Assembly: GCF_947507565.1 (NCBI RefSeq)
Contig: NC_089182.1
Span: 1,488,001 to 1,552,000 of the forward strand
DNA length: 64,000 bases
Direction of reading: 5' to 3'
DNA from: Oscarella lobularis
Lineage: Eukaryota > Porifera > Homoscleromorpha > Homosclerophorida > Oscarellidae
The translations under genes and the position numbers were made by a program. The notes beneath the pieces are model-generated. The model was given only the letters and a program-made list of their open reading frames with translations, made no database searches and had not been told where the DNA came from. Every line of letters starts with the position of its first letter. The stretch's first letter is position 1. Below are positions 31,310 to 42,776 of the stretch, in pieces.

Positions 31310-33520
31310 ATAAGCAAGTGGCCTGATTTCGAAGTTTCCACTTTGCTTGAGGGCTTTAGCGTGTACTCCACGTTTGCCTTGGCTGCGTCTTGGAGCGTCA
31401 ATCCCGTGGGATCGAGTGTTTTCCCCCGTTGCGACGTCGTTGAAAGTCAAATTCAGTTGTCAAGAGAACATGTCGATGCTAAACTCGACGAGGCTCAGGA
31501 GTGTTGTGTCTGTTACAACGCTGCTAGCTTCTTTGGATATGATGGGGCGTATTTCCACACCACCGAGATCGCTCAGGGCACCCAAAGCAAAAGTATTGAA
31601 AGTCTCATTAGCTCTCGCAATAAACGAATCGCTAAGTTTAATGCTTGCCACGTCTGCATCGCTCACAGAAACGTCCAAAACCGTAGAGTCTACACGACTC
31701 TGTATACTTCTTTTTGTAAGCGTAAGACTGAAGCTCTTTGACACCGTGTGAAGCTGGAATTTCGAGAAATTGAGCGATGATTCGTCGATAGGTTCGTCAA
31801 AGGTAAGCAGAAGCTGATTCGTGCTCAAATCCAAAGAGAACGACTTCAAGGTTGGCGCTGTAGCACCTGCAACGTAGTTGTCTGAAAGAAGAGCCAAGCT
31901 GGCTACAGCCGATACTGGATTGGCATCAAAGGCCATATCCTTGATAACGCTACTTCGAATGCTGATGTACGTCGTATTTTCGTCCTTGGCGAACGCAGAC
32001 GCTTTGATTTTCCGCAGGTCCACTGCACTCAGCGTTATGTTTATTTCCTTGCCCGGTTCATTTGATGACGCGCCTCTTGGTTCCAACGTGTATCGCAGAT
32101 CATCGTTGCTTGTCGCGTTTTCTCCTTGAATAGTAATAGCGCTGGTGTCAAGAGTGGCGGGATCTACGACTTCGTCAAAGCCGAGTGTCAGTATTCCGCT
32201 GTTCAAATCCAGTTTGAAATAATCCAAAGATGGTGCCTGCTGGTTACTGACAAACACCTGAACTATCTTTCCCGGAGATTCATCAACAACTGGACTGTTC
32301 CAATTTCCGGCCATGTCGCGTATTGCAAAGCCGGACATAGAAATGTAGCACGTTCCGCGTCGCGAACATAAGTGCTTGTCTTTCTTGACGTTGACTACGT
32401 CGTTGTCGCTGAGAGTCAGGGTCAACGCGTAACTGTTTTCCGATACAACTACCGATGATAGAGCTACGCGACTGATAGGATCTTCAAAGAGAGTCTGCAG
32501 ATACAAAGCCGTAGTATTCAACGACGACGCGTTGACTGTTTCGGTGAATTCCAGTTTCATGACTCCACGTTGTAAATCGAATTCAGCAAAGATGTCCAAT
32601 TTGGGTTTGGCCTTGTCCGGCGTGTAATTGCGAACTGACACAGTGGTTCCGTTTACCGAGGCCACTAGAGGCAGCTGCACCATATCCACAACCAGTGACG
32701 GCGAGTACGTTATGTAGCAGTCAAACTGCGACGTGCATATTTGCAAACGTTTGATTTTGTTCAAGTCGGCCCGACTGAAACGGACGACAATGTCGGCTTT
32801 GTCAGCAGCTGGAACAGTACTTGTGCTCAGGACAAAAGCCGTAGACGTGTTCAAATCGCCCGAAGTTCTGACGGTGATGTCGTTTACAAGGAATTCTGAT
32901 GCGTCGACGGTTTTGTCGAAGGACAAAGTCATTGTGCCGTCGTTCAGATTCACGTCGAAGAAAAGTAGCCTAGGCGGTGTCGTGTCATTGTTGTAACTTC
33001 GGACTTTTTTCGCGTCCTCGATCTCAATTTCAGCTACTCGATTTCCACTCATGTCCTTCACTGCTAAACGCTCGATGGATAGGAAGGTAGAGTCGGCATC
33101 TACTGCCAAATCGGTAAGATCCTTAATCTCGTTTTTGTCAACTTCGGAAAGATTGAGTTTGATGATAGGTCCATTCGGTGTCGTGATGATTCCTCCTGTC
33201 AACTGATAAGCGGTTGCCGATTTAGACCGAGCTGACTGAACTGTTACTCCAAAGGCGTCGAAGGAGCTCACATTGACCGTTTCGGAAAAGAAAAGCGTAA
33301 GAACTTCGGCGTCAAGCTGCAAATCAAAGTCAAGCAATCTCGGCGCAGAAACGTCGGCAACGAAAATCGATGACCGAATTGCGCTACTTGATGGCACGGA
33401 GTGAAGGTCGTTGTTCGACAGGTCTTGCACCGCTGACATAGCCGCAGATATAAAGGTAGTATTTCGAGAGTCAGCCTGTCCAACTTTCTTCTTCAATTCG
33501 TTTAGATCATGATTTGTGAA
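31310..33520 (-). pseudogene. extracellular repeat protein, 3' part (about seven beta-sandwich repeats)
   Basis: Repeats of 110-125 residues each begin with a PxLxxFxLDLxxGxLxLxFxE strand pair, continue with VxxxSL, a ytLt strand, LSxxDLxxIK and end IxDMxGN. This is the pattern of bacterial-type Ig-like/SbsA-like repeats in large secreted metazoan proteins; I cannot name the family exactly. Every few repeats carries a Cys pair (LCSRRGTCY, ICTSQFDCY). A TGA near 31463-31465 breaks the last repeat; similarity resumes after it and then shifts frame (VEYTLKPSSK). No signal peptide or anchor seen. The gene continues at 35470-37090. Confidence 0.75.
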
Positions 33521-33524
33521 GGAA

Positions 33525-35480
33525 ACAAATGTATTGCTCCTTTTCATCATCAGCGACTCGTGAATCTTATGAAAGAAACTCCGTTTGCTTTGTCTATTGA
33601 CGGCTCCAACGACAACGGATTGAAGAAGATGAATCCTCTTACTGTTCTTGTTTTTGATGGGACTGTCAGATCGCAATTTTTTTGATATGTGCACGTCGTC
33701 GAGTTCAACCGCAGAAGGAATTTTCAGCAGGATGAACGCCGCTCTAAATCAGAATGGAATTTCATGGCAGAACGTTGTTGGAATTGGCCTCGACAACACC
33801 TCCGTTAATATGGGCTGCAGAAACTCCATCAAAACTCGCGTTATTGCAAAAAATTCGGCGACATACGTTATGGGGTGTCCTTGCCATATAGTGCACAACA
33901 CAGCTGTAAAAGGTGCAAAGGCCTTTGAAACGGTTTAGTCAATCATTACTTATTTTACGTCCAATGTTCAACCTCTTTTGTAGAATTCAAAACTGAACCT
34001 TGATGATTTGGTTGTGGACACCTTTTTTTGGTTTGACAAGAGCGTCAAGCGAAAAGCCTCGCTTCTTGAGTTCTGCACATTCTGCGGTACAGAATTCAGA
34101 GATATTGTCAAGCACATAAGTACTCGATGGCTGAGTCTGGAAAAGGCCATTGATCAAATTTTGCAACAGTTTTCGCCGTTGAAGTCGTATTTTCTATCTC
34201 AAAGTAGGGTAACTGCTTGGTTTCTTCCTTGACACTATTTTATTGTAACTAAATTAGGCGAAAAGAATCAAAGATTCCAAAGGCTGAAGGAAGCCTTTGG
34301 AAACCCCATGACGGAAGTTTATCTTCTATTTTTTCAAGCTTGTCTGCAAATTTTTGTTATCTTTAACAAATTTTTGCAGAGAGAAGACCCTCTTCTTCTC
34401 TATCTGAAGGACGAAATCAATGCATTTCTGAAAAGGCTAGCAAGCAAGTTCCTGAAACTTCCTGTTATCCGAGACGCAATGGACGACTTTTGTCGTCTCT
34501 CCTTCACAGAGAGAGAAAATCAACTATCAGGTTTTACGAAGAAACGTTGTTCTCTTTTAATTAGCTTAGAACAAAAAATTAGACAAAGATATATTTGTGG
34601 GTATAAGGACTAAGGAAAGGTTCAATAATCTTTTCGATGAAGGCGATATATCTGCTGAAGACGTCTCAATTTTTTTCCGAAGTGCACGCGCTTTCTACAC
34701 GAGAACAACGGAGTATTCGTTGAAAAACCTACCTGTAAATGACGAGTTTCTCCGCTGCGTTTCCTTTGCCAGTTTCTATAAAAGAGAAAGTTCAACTCTC
34801 TCTCAGTTAGAACATATTGTGCAACGGTAAATGCAAACAAATTATGCTCAAATATTCCCTCAGTAATATTTGATGAACTAGATTTGACGCACTTCTTCAA
34901 CTCTCCGCTCCTCGAGAAATAGAGCAACTGCACGATGAATTTCTGGACTACCAATTACTGACGGAGGACACAATTCCTCAACGAATCTGGAAATTGGCTG
35001 CTGTCCGTGAAGACGAGGGAGCAACGAATATTCGAATAGACACGATATGGAATTACTTGTCTTCGCTGAAATTGCCGGATGGTCAACCACGATTCGCTCG
35101 ACTTTTCAAAATTGCCAGAATAGTTCTTATAATACCGCACTCCAACGCTGAAGAAGAGAGGGTTTTTTCTATGGTTCGTAAGAACAAGACTGCATTTCGC
35201 CCAAGTCTTGACCCCGAAGGAAGTTTGTCAAGCGTGTTGAAAATTAAGCTTGCTGACAAGAAACCTGCTCATGAGTACGAACCGGAGCCCTTAGTCTTGA
35301 AAAAAGCCAAGTCCGCTACATGGGAATATAACAAACTTCATTCTAAAAGATAAAAAATCTTCTAAAGATATAAAAATTAGGTACTGCGCCTCGGGGTTTA
35401 CCTACCAATTTCTGACCCTTTCTGCTTTATTTTGGGGGCGTGGCCAAATTTTTAAGGGGGCGTGGTCAAAAAATGTTTGC
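33525..35480 (+). mobile_element. hAT-type transposon relic inserted in the repeat-protein gene
   Basis: Contains fragments of a hAT transposase in order over 1.9 kb, flanked on both sides by the same extracellular repeat gene. The right side has tandem GGGGGCGTGG words near 35435-35465, common near ends of metazoan hAT elements. The left boundary near 33525 is sharp in co-linearity with the host gene but no 8 bp duplication was identified. Confidence 0.75.
33527..35353 (+). pseudogene. hAT transposase (RNase H and dimerisation parts)
   Basis: Frames recover LMKETPFALSIDGSNDNGLK with the first acidic catalytic position, GIGLDNTSVNMGCRNSIKTR, the GCPCHIVHNTAVKGA motif, STRWLSLEKAI with the conserved Trp, and the C-terminal hATC dimerisation segment IPHSNAEEERVFSMVRKNKT. 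Stops near 33936, 34230, 34611 and 34828 interrupt these blocks; some interruptions may be short introns. The N-terminal zinc finger is missing, consistent with 5' truncation. Confidence 0.85.
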
Positions 35481-37090
35481 GCGCGCTTTGTGCAGTGCGT
35501 TTCCATCGGTAATTGCAAGCACGTCTTTGCCAGAAAGATCGTCTATTGCAAACGCTTGCATCGTGTGATAGGTATTCCCCGACTCAGTCGCTAATCCTTT
35601 CACAGATTTGATTCTGAACAAATCAGCTCCGGAAATTTGAACTTGAATCGTGTAGCCGTCTACCGCCGACGAAGTCGTAGTTTTGCTCAGCGTTATTGCT
35701 GTCGTGGCCGTTTGAGCATTTTGAACAGTAAAGGCAAGAGCATGAACGTGCTACCCTTGACGACGTCACTAAAGCTTAATTCCATCACACCCGTCTGCAT
35801 ATCAATCGTAAAGCTCAGCAGCTGAGCGGCGGTTGCATCTGTGACTGTCTTTGAAGCCTTTTGCCTTCCTGTTGCCTTGATGGCAACAGAAGCCATGTGC
35901 TCAATAGAAGCATCTTCTGGCGACAGGTAAGTATTGTTGACCGTTGTTCCAAGCTTGGCAGAGAGTTTAATAGCACTAACGTCCTTGTCCGTTAGACTAA
36001 CAGTGACGACGGTGGACGCCTCCTTGCTGGCCAGTGTACCAGACGTAAGGTTGTACGTTACGCCTGCAGTCTTTGCCGAATGAAGTCCAATTTTTGTGAA
36101 GACTAATGTGCTCGGGTCTACCGTTCATCGAAGGTTAAAACCAGATGATGCTTGTCCAGATCCAAGTTGAAACTCGTTAGGGTCGGAGGTACCGAGTCTG
36201 AAACGTACTTTGTCACGTTCAGAGCCTTCAAAGCAGTTATCTCCACCACGTTGTTCGGACGGAATGCCATGTCTTGAGCGGCATCTTGCGTCAGACGAAG
36301 ATACGTATCGACGTTACTCGTCGCAAAGCTCAAACGTTTGTGTTCATTCAAATCAACCGTCGACAACTCTATCTCAACGTCTGCAGATCCGTCGCTCGAA
36401 AGAACTGTGCCGCCAGTCAAAGTAAGCTCGAAGTTTTCACCCAGAGACCGAGCGGCACTTTGTAACGAGATTTCGGTCGCTTTTAGGCGGCTAGCCATAA
36501 TCGGCTCGTCGAAGGACAAAGTCAACTTGTTTGAAGTTAAATCCAAAGTGAAACCTGTCAATCTCGGTCGGGTAGTATCTTCATTAAATTTTACCGCGAT
36601 TTTTCCGGGATACACGGTGCCTGTGGCCTCGTTTTGATTTCCACTCATGTCCTCCACTACTCCTTTTGTCACTACTAGATAACACGTTGCTCTTTGCGTG
36701 CACAGATGCTCCTTGCTTGAGATCGTCTCTAAATCCGCTGCCGCAAGAGTTGTAGTAATACTTGGCCCATCAGGACTCGTGGTTTTGCTGCTCGTCAAGG
36801 TCGTAGTTGCCACGGGATTTTCATATAGAGTTTGCAAAGAAATTCCGCTAACATTCAGAGACGGCGCCTTAATTGTTTCTGAAAAGTCTATCGTTATAGT
36901 GCCGTCAATGAAGTTAAACTCGGCGAAATTCTCCAATGTCGGTTCCTTAGTGTCCGCTGTGACTTTGCTCGCTTGTTTAGGATTGACAGCCGTGACAGCA
37001 GTAACGGCGAAATTTGCCTTATCTGAGACAAACGAAGATGGGAACGTGATAATAGTTTTGGTTGTGTTATCAAGGTTTCCCGAGGGTGGA
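35470..37090 (-). pseudogene. extracellular repeat protein, 5' part (about four repeats)
   Basis: Same repeat pattern as 31310-33520. Recognised units begin PTLENFAEF, PRLTGFTLDLTSNKLTLSFD, PTLTSFNLDLDKHHLVLTFD and QLLSFTIDMQTGVMELSFS. The first contains the Cys pair HLCTQRATCY, matching the unit with LCSRRGTCY in the other half. One-base losses near 36121 and 35745 shift the frame; similarity carries on across both. The open frame starts within an inverted repeat at 37065, so the true 5' end lies elsewhere or is lost. Confidence 0.75.
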
Positions 37091-37670
37091 GGGGTGATAA
37101 ATCCCGAATCGCCCGAGAAAGCCGTGTGATGACATACTTACATCCCGGTTACTGTAATAAAAGCGCGGTGTTGGGGCTCATTGCTGTGCTGGGTTGCGGT
37201 GGCTGGGTGGGTAGCGATGCGGGATTTGAGTGCTGGGTATGCTAATATGCTGCGCGGGTTCAAATATAGTTTTTTCCACTTTTTTCTTTTTTTTTAACGC
37301 GCAACACTTAGAACGCGTTGATAGAAGCTGTTCGCGCGGGTGCCAACTGCGAATTCAATGTCTTAATTTGCGAACTACACGGGACTTTTCTCAATGACAG
37401 CGGGTGATATGAGAGCCTGGACCTTTCCCATATCACCCGTTTTCATTGACAGCGGGTGATAAAACCCATATCACCCCCGTTGTCACTTGACAACGGGTGA
37501 TAAAACCCATATCATCCCCGTTGTCACTTGACAACGGGATGATATGGGTTTTATCACCCCGTCGGTCCCTTTACCGCGCCCCCGCAACGGGATGTAAGTA
37601 TGTCATCACACGGCTTTCTCGGGCGATTCGGGATTTATCATCCCTCCACCCTCGGGAAACCTTGATAACA
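37065..37670. mobile_element. fold-back element with 83 bp near-perfect inverted repeats
   Basis: Arms 37065-37147 and 37588-37670 (outer end TGTTATCAAGGTTTCCCGAG) differ at one position. The 440 bp interior holds further dyads, including GTTGTCACTTGACAAC twice and repeated GGGTGATAAAACCCATATCA units (37392-37560). A further GATAACAGCCC...GGGCTGTTATC hairpin adjoins at 37664-37698. No ORF inside. The left arm abuts the extracellular repeat gene and the right arm abuts the integrase ORF. Confidence 0.8.
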
Positions 37671-38238
37671 GCCCTCGGCTTCGCCTCGGGCTGTTATCTC
37701 GGTTTCCCTCGGGCGTCGGGATGATACATCCCGTATCGCCCTCGATGCCATGTGATAACCTATACATAACTCCTGAGTACACGTCACGCCACAACCGTTC
37801 GATTCTTTTGTTGTGAACGCTTCTTCCAGCTTTAACACTACCACGACCAGTTCCCCTGCTTGGATTATTCAACATAAACCATGCGACGTCGACATTTTCG
37901 CCACCTTTGTCACACCGCACTCTGGACGGCAGCCCAAAATCAGTAACAGCTTCTTCAAAGTCCCGTAGAACGGTACTAGCTCTGTTGTTGCTGCTGCAGT
38001 GAAGGAAAACGGGCAACCGTGAATAGCCATCGATTCCTCCTTGAATTAGTAGCCTCCATCTCCAAAAAACGATAAGAGTTACATACAAAGAGACGCGTGA
38101 AACCCCGCTAAAGGTGGAAACGAAAGTCGCGAAGGACCTCCTCAGAACTATAACTACGGAACAAGTGACCTTTATCGGTGAGAGCGGAATGGCGCTCTCG
38201 CCTTTGGCCCGAAAACCGCGCCCAACCCCGCGTTGCAA
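37606..38238 (-). CDS. integrase-core (DDE) domain protein, partial
   Basis: The conserved part is 37745-38058: [20 protein letters not shown] with the first Asp, [20 protein letters not shown], then CDKGGEN with the second Asp, and [20 protein letters not shown] with the catalytic Glu. All three acidic residues are present. This is the retroviral-type integrase fold seen in a metazoan gene family with the HCSSNNRAS signature. A splice acceptor (TTTTTTGGAG) lies just before the domain, so the upstream residues of the ORF are probably not part of the protein. Downstream the frame runs into the fold-back element. A minus-strand ORF at 38260-38481 could be an earlier exon but is not recognised. 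Confidence 0.7.
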   Translation of the reverse strand: MQRGVGRGFRAKGESAIPLSPIKVTCSVVIVLRRSFATFVSTFSGVSRVSLYVTLIVFWRWRLLIQGGIDGYSRLPVFLHCSSNNRASTVLRDFEEAVTDFGLPSRVRCDKGGENVDVAWFMLNNPSRGTGRGSVKAGRSVHNKRIERLWRDVYSGVMYRLSHGIEGDTGCIIPTPEGNRDNSPRRSRGLLSRFPEGGGMINPESPEKAV

Positions 38239-38579
38239 GGTCCCAACAAGCGAAGCGCGTCACGATCCCGAGCCCATTCCGCGCTCACCATTCGAAAAAA
38301 TCGCCAGTTGTTCGCGAATCACGTCGGCGATGACGTCGCGCAGCGAGGCTTGCACACGCACAATGGACGACGCAAATTCCACAAAGGCTCTAAGCTCACA
38401 GGTCTGGGACACTCCATTGTAGACTTTCGGAAGGTGTCCGAAATGGCTATGGCGGCGTGAGCGTAAATTGAGCTCGCGCAAGCCGCAACTTGCAACTCGC
38501 GCAAGAGCACCCGGCGGTAGTTGACGACTATCTTAAGGGCAAAATTGCAGCAAGCAGAGTGGATCAGGCGCGCTCTGTT

Positions 38580-39303
38580 GAAAGCACAGCTTTATCTCAC
38601 ACTTTGCGCCACAGGAATCTAGAATCCACCGAATGCTGTGGAGAGAGTGTAGGCACCCATGCCGGGTGACTTCTTTCGACGAGGTCTTTTTGTCTGGATG
38701 CCCAGACGACAATGACAATTCGAATTCCGTTCTCGTTGTCCAGACTACATCAAAAGGCCTCTATTGACATGTGCGCCTCGTCGTCGACGTGGACGACATG
38801 TTCTTTCTCACGTCAGAACATTTGGATTGTCGGTGTTGCAAGACGTCGTGCTTGGGACGAAAGAGTGCTAGCGCAGTTGTCGACAAAGTACAAGGAGAAA
38901 TTTTGTGCCGTGCGTACGAGAAAATATGCCTTTCACAAACCTGTCCTTGGACTTCTGTACGCCCGCAGGAAAGGCATTACGCCGACAGGTTTGTTGCAGA
39001 GATTAAAAGAAAATCATAGGAAGAGGTGGACTCGTCAGTGTTTGGCATATCTGACTGCATGCCAGCGGCACGCCGCCAAATCCAACAACACCGCGTTGTA
39101 CGAATCGCCCGATCCCGTGAGCCCTTTGACAGGCGCAGCTTGAATTCGATCGACATAGTTAAAGGAAATCTCCCGGAGGCTCAATGAGATGGATGATGAA
39201 ATGTTATTAACATTTGGTTCAATTGAAAATCGAACCGACTATAAAAAGCACCGGCAAATTGCAGGGAAAAGACTCGGGGCGCGGCTTAACCGTCGTTAAC
39301 GTC
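38580..39303 (+). pseudogene. DUF6729-like, copy 2, decayed
   Basis: Pieces in different frames match copy 1: PGDFFRRGLFVWMPRRQ, then TSEHLDCRCCKTSCLG, LAQLSTKYKEKFCAVRTRKY, GITPTGLLQRLKENH, YLTACQRHAAK and, near the end, LQGKDSGRG-like sequence at 39265-39300. Several frameshifts and stops are needed. Similarity ends at about 39303 where the DIRS copy B begins. Confidence 0.75.
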
Positions 39304-39472
39304 TGATCGAAAGGGCACGCGCGCGCTTGGGGCTCGCCGGACCTCATTGGTCGTTTTGTGAATGTTGCCAATTAGCTCGTGATTGGTCAGTGGCTCTCAG
39401 GTTTTCATTCATCGCCTTTATCGCTTGCTTTCGGCATCGCTCTCGCTTGTGTCTCTTCGCTTTCTTGTTCCC

Positions 39473-40897
39473 ATGGCTTCCGACGAAATTCGCGACGGCG
39501 ACTCGGTTCGCACAGCTGTATCGGATCTACGAACTGACGTGTCGGCCATTCAAGATATGTTGACGGACATCCTCGCGCGGTCGTCGGCTCCGTCGGCGTC
39601 GATTCAATCCGCCCCGATCGTTTCGAGTGTTTTCCGTGTGCTTGTTGTTTGTTGGGCGCGCTGGCGATGTCCTGGGCGCGCGGGCGCGACGCGCAGATTT
39701 CTTTTATGCCACTGTTTTTGGCGTTGGGGCGCGTCCGCGGAGCGAAGCGTCACTTGTGTGTTATGAGCGGTTGGGTTTTCGCGGCTTCCGCGGCCCTCTT
39801 GCGCCTTTTTTGCGCTCGGTGCCACCGATTGCTGGTCGGGTCGCGGTCGGCGCTCCCGTACCCCTCCCACGCGTTGGCACGCGTCGCTATCGTTTTTCTC
39901 GTTTTTCCTTTTTGCTCGCGCCGCCTCTGTCCTTGTTGCAGCGCTCGTTCGCGCGGCTTTTCAGCTGGCGTTTACTCTTCGGTTGTTTTTTGCTTTTGTT
40001 GCGCTGGGGCGATGTAGCCTTTGCTTAACCGGCTTCTCTCTTTTCAGACGCCTTTGTTCCTCCGCTGGGCTCGATGCCCGAATTGAATTCGATTGCGCAG
40101 CCAGTGCCTGCTGACGAAGAGTCGGTTTCGCCGCCGCCGAAGAAGCGCGCCAATCCTGTTTTTGTCCACGGCCTTGGGATTCCGCCAGTGCCTGGTGGAA
40201 AAAATCCTAGACGGGCAGTTCGTCGATATGGCCGAGCTGTTGCCGGACAATATCGAACTGCTTCGTCGAGAGGCCGCGGTACCGCGCTCATCGTCCGATT
40301 CTAAAGTTCGTCTTCGTCAGATCGCATCGATCACCGCCTGGGCTCAGTGCTTCGCGACGTTTGTCGCGATTCGCGCGCAAGCTGCACCAGCCACGGTGCT
40401 GGCATTGCTTGCTTATATGCGCCTTTTGATTCGAGAGGCGGCGCGTCACCCTGGCCTCGGTTGGCTGTCGTACGACTCCTTCTTTCGCCAACAAGCAGCC
40501 GCCGATCTTTCCCTTCGCTGGGATTCGCTGCACTCGGATTTGTTCGCCATCACCGTCGCCGATGCCGCTGTCTCGTCCGGCCGCGCCCGTCCGCTGTGCC
40601 GTTTGTGCCTTGAACCGGACCATGCCGCATTAGATTGTGCTCTCGCGCAGGGTCTCGTCGCGTTCGCTGCTAGCAATACAGTTGGCTCACGACAGGAAAC
40701 CGAAGGCATTCGGCTCAGGAAAAGAGGCTCCAGTGTGCCGCTCGTTCAATTCGACGCCGCCGGGCTGCAGGGTGAACGGTTGTCGCTTCCGACACGTGTG
40801 CTCTACCTGCGGCGCGCCGCACAAGCAACCTGACTGCCCGTCTCGCAAGGCGCAAGCGGCGGCCAAGAGCGAGGCCCAGTTGGCGCGCGGCGCGTAG
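39473..40897 (+). pseudogene. DIRS-like gag with zinc knuckles, intron-like interruption and frameshifts
   Basis: ATG 39473 starts a helical N-terminus (VSDLRTDVSAIQDMLTDIL). About 400 bp of pyrimidine-rich sequence follows, ending CTCTCTTTTCAG at 40047, after which coding resumes, suggesting an intron. A one-base shift near 40195 leads to the main gag body (VDMAELLPDN, WAQCFATFVAI, LLAYMRLLIREAARHPG). Zinc modules are CRLCLEPDHAALDC (CCHC type) and, after another shift near 40700, CRSFNSTPPGCRVNGCRFRH followed by CSTCG. These are usual for DIRS-like gag proteins. Confidence 0.8.
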
Positions 40898-41011
40898 AGC
40901 TCCGGTTTGTTGTGGTTGCGCGCGGTTGCCAGGACTGAACTTCTTGTGTTGTGCGTTCCTTTCTGTCGTCTCCTTTAGTGGTTCTGTTGTTGTAGCATTA
41001 AAGAGTCTTGA

Positions 41012-42776
41012 ATGGTATTTTTGGTCTCTCTAGCAGTTCCTCGTTTTGACGCGAGCGCAGCGTGCAACCTTTTGCCGTCGGGGTATCGTTACACTGCGGA
41101 CATGCTGGCCTTGGACGCGTGCAAGCCTCTTGGTCCTCCGCTCGCGCCGTTGGCTGCACCCGTGTCGCCTTTTCGCGTGGACCAATGGGAAGAGGAGTTG
41201 TCTGCTTTTCCGGTTCGCGCCTTTGCCGGCTATATTGGGACCGGTCTGCAAGAAGGCTTCCGAATTGGCTTCGACTACGGCGCGGCTCGGCTCCTTTCGG
41301 CTAAGCGCAACCTTTCGTCCGCCTCGTCTCATACCGCCGTGATTGACAAATATCTCGCCAAGGAGAGAGCGTGCGGTCGCCTTGTGGGCCCCATCCGTCC
41401 GGATGCGCGCTCTCGGGTGCACCTCCGAAGAGCAATCAACCGGGTCGGTGGCGCTTGATTGTGGATTTGTCGTCCCCTCGCAGTCAAAGCGTGAACGATG
41501 GCATCTCGCCGGCGCTGGCCTCACTGCGTTATAGCAGAATTGACGATGCCGTGAAGTATTTGTCCGCCTTCAGGGGTCCTGTCGACCTTGCGAAGATTGA
41601 CCTGGAGAGTGCGTATAGGATGATTCCCGTTCACCCCGTCGATTCGGCGCTACTAGGGGTGCGTTGGCATGGGGACGTGTTCGTCGATGCGGCGCTCCCG
41701 TTTGGCTTGCGTTCGGCTCCGAAAATCTTCTCGGCAGTGGCGGACGCGTTGCTGTGGGTGATGCTTCGCGGCGGAGTCTCGGCGGCAATTCACTATCTGG
41801 ATGATTTCCTGTTTATGGGCTCGGAGAACCCTCGGCAGTGCGCCGAGAATTTGCAGCAGGCTTTAGCCGTGTGCGAGCGGCTTGGCGTTCCGGTCGCCCA
41901 TGCAAAGACCGCGGGTCCTTCGCCTGTGATCGTCTTTCTCGGAATCGAGATTGACACTGTCTCGCGCTCGCTTCGCCTGCCACCGGAGAAGCTGTCGAGT
42001 CTCCACTCTTTGTGCGAGGGGTGGCTTTCTCGGAAAGTTTGCTCGAAACGGGTGCTGCTCTCGCTTATCGGTGTGCTTCATCACGCCAGCACGGTTATTC
42101 GCCCGGGCCGCTCCTTCGTGCGTCGGTTGATCGATCTTTCGACGTCGGTGCGTCTCTTGGATCGCCCGCTGCGCCTGAACTGCAGCGCTCACGAAGACAT
42201 CGCATGGTGGCACGCTATGGCGGCGGATTGGAATGGTGTTGGTTGGTTCGATGCTCTCGGTCTCCGCTCGCCGTCTGTTTTCCTGCAGTCCGACGCGTCT
42301 GGCTCTTGGGGGTGCGGCGTGCGCTGGGGCGATCGCTGGTTCTGTTGCAGTGGTGCGAGCGGTGGGAGCCTCGTCCGATTGCCCCCAAAGAAGCGCTTCC
42401 GGTTGTTCTGGCGGCTGCAGTCTGGGGCCCTCAGTGGCGAGGGCTGGCGGTCCTGGTGGAGAGCGATAATTCAACGGTGGTTGCGGCGGTGAAGTCGGGT
42501 AGCTCGAAGGACTCCCAAGTCATGCGATTGACACGCGTGCTGCAGTTTTTGGCCGCGAAGAATTGCTTTTTGATCTTGGCTCGTCACGTTCCGGGGAAGG
42601 CCAACTCCGTGGCCGACACTCTCTCACGTGAGAAACCGTCTGACGAATTTCTTTCTTCCGTGCAGTTGCGTCTCGAACCGGATCGCTTGCCTCCGGAGCT
42701 CGTCGCTTGGATCGACGCTCCGCAGTGGACGTCGGTCGCCTGGAGAAAGTTGCAGCAAAGCTATTGGACAGCGGTT
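41012..42776 (+). pseudogene. DIRS-like pol: reverse transcriptase and RNase H
   Basis: N-terminal YIGTGLQEGFRIGFDYG region, a one-base shift near 41420, then GRWRLIVDLSSPRSQSVNDG, AKIDLESAYRMIPVHP, ALPFGLRSAPKIFSAVADAL, and the catalytic HYLDDFLFMG. The RNase H domain starts FLQSDASGSWGCG; a second shift near 42345 moves to the frame with PKEALPVVLAAAVWG, VESDNSTVVAAV and RHVPGKANSVADTLS. Apart from the shifts all polymerase and RNase H catalytic acids are present. Confidence 0.9.

Noticed and set aside
38114-38460. Plus-strand ORFs of 75-102 codons
   Set aside because: No domain, and they lie over a region better explained as upstream of the minus-strand integrase gene.
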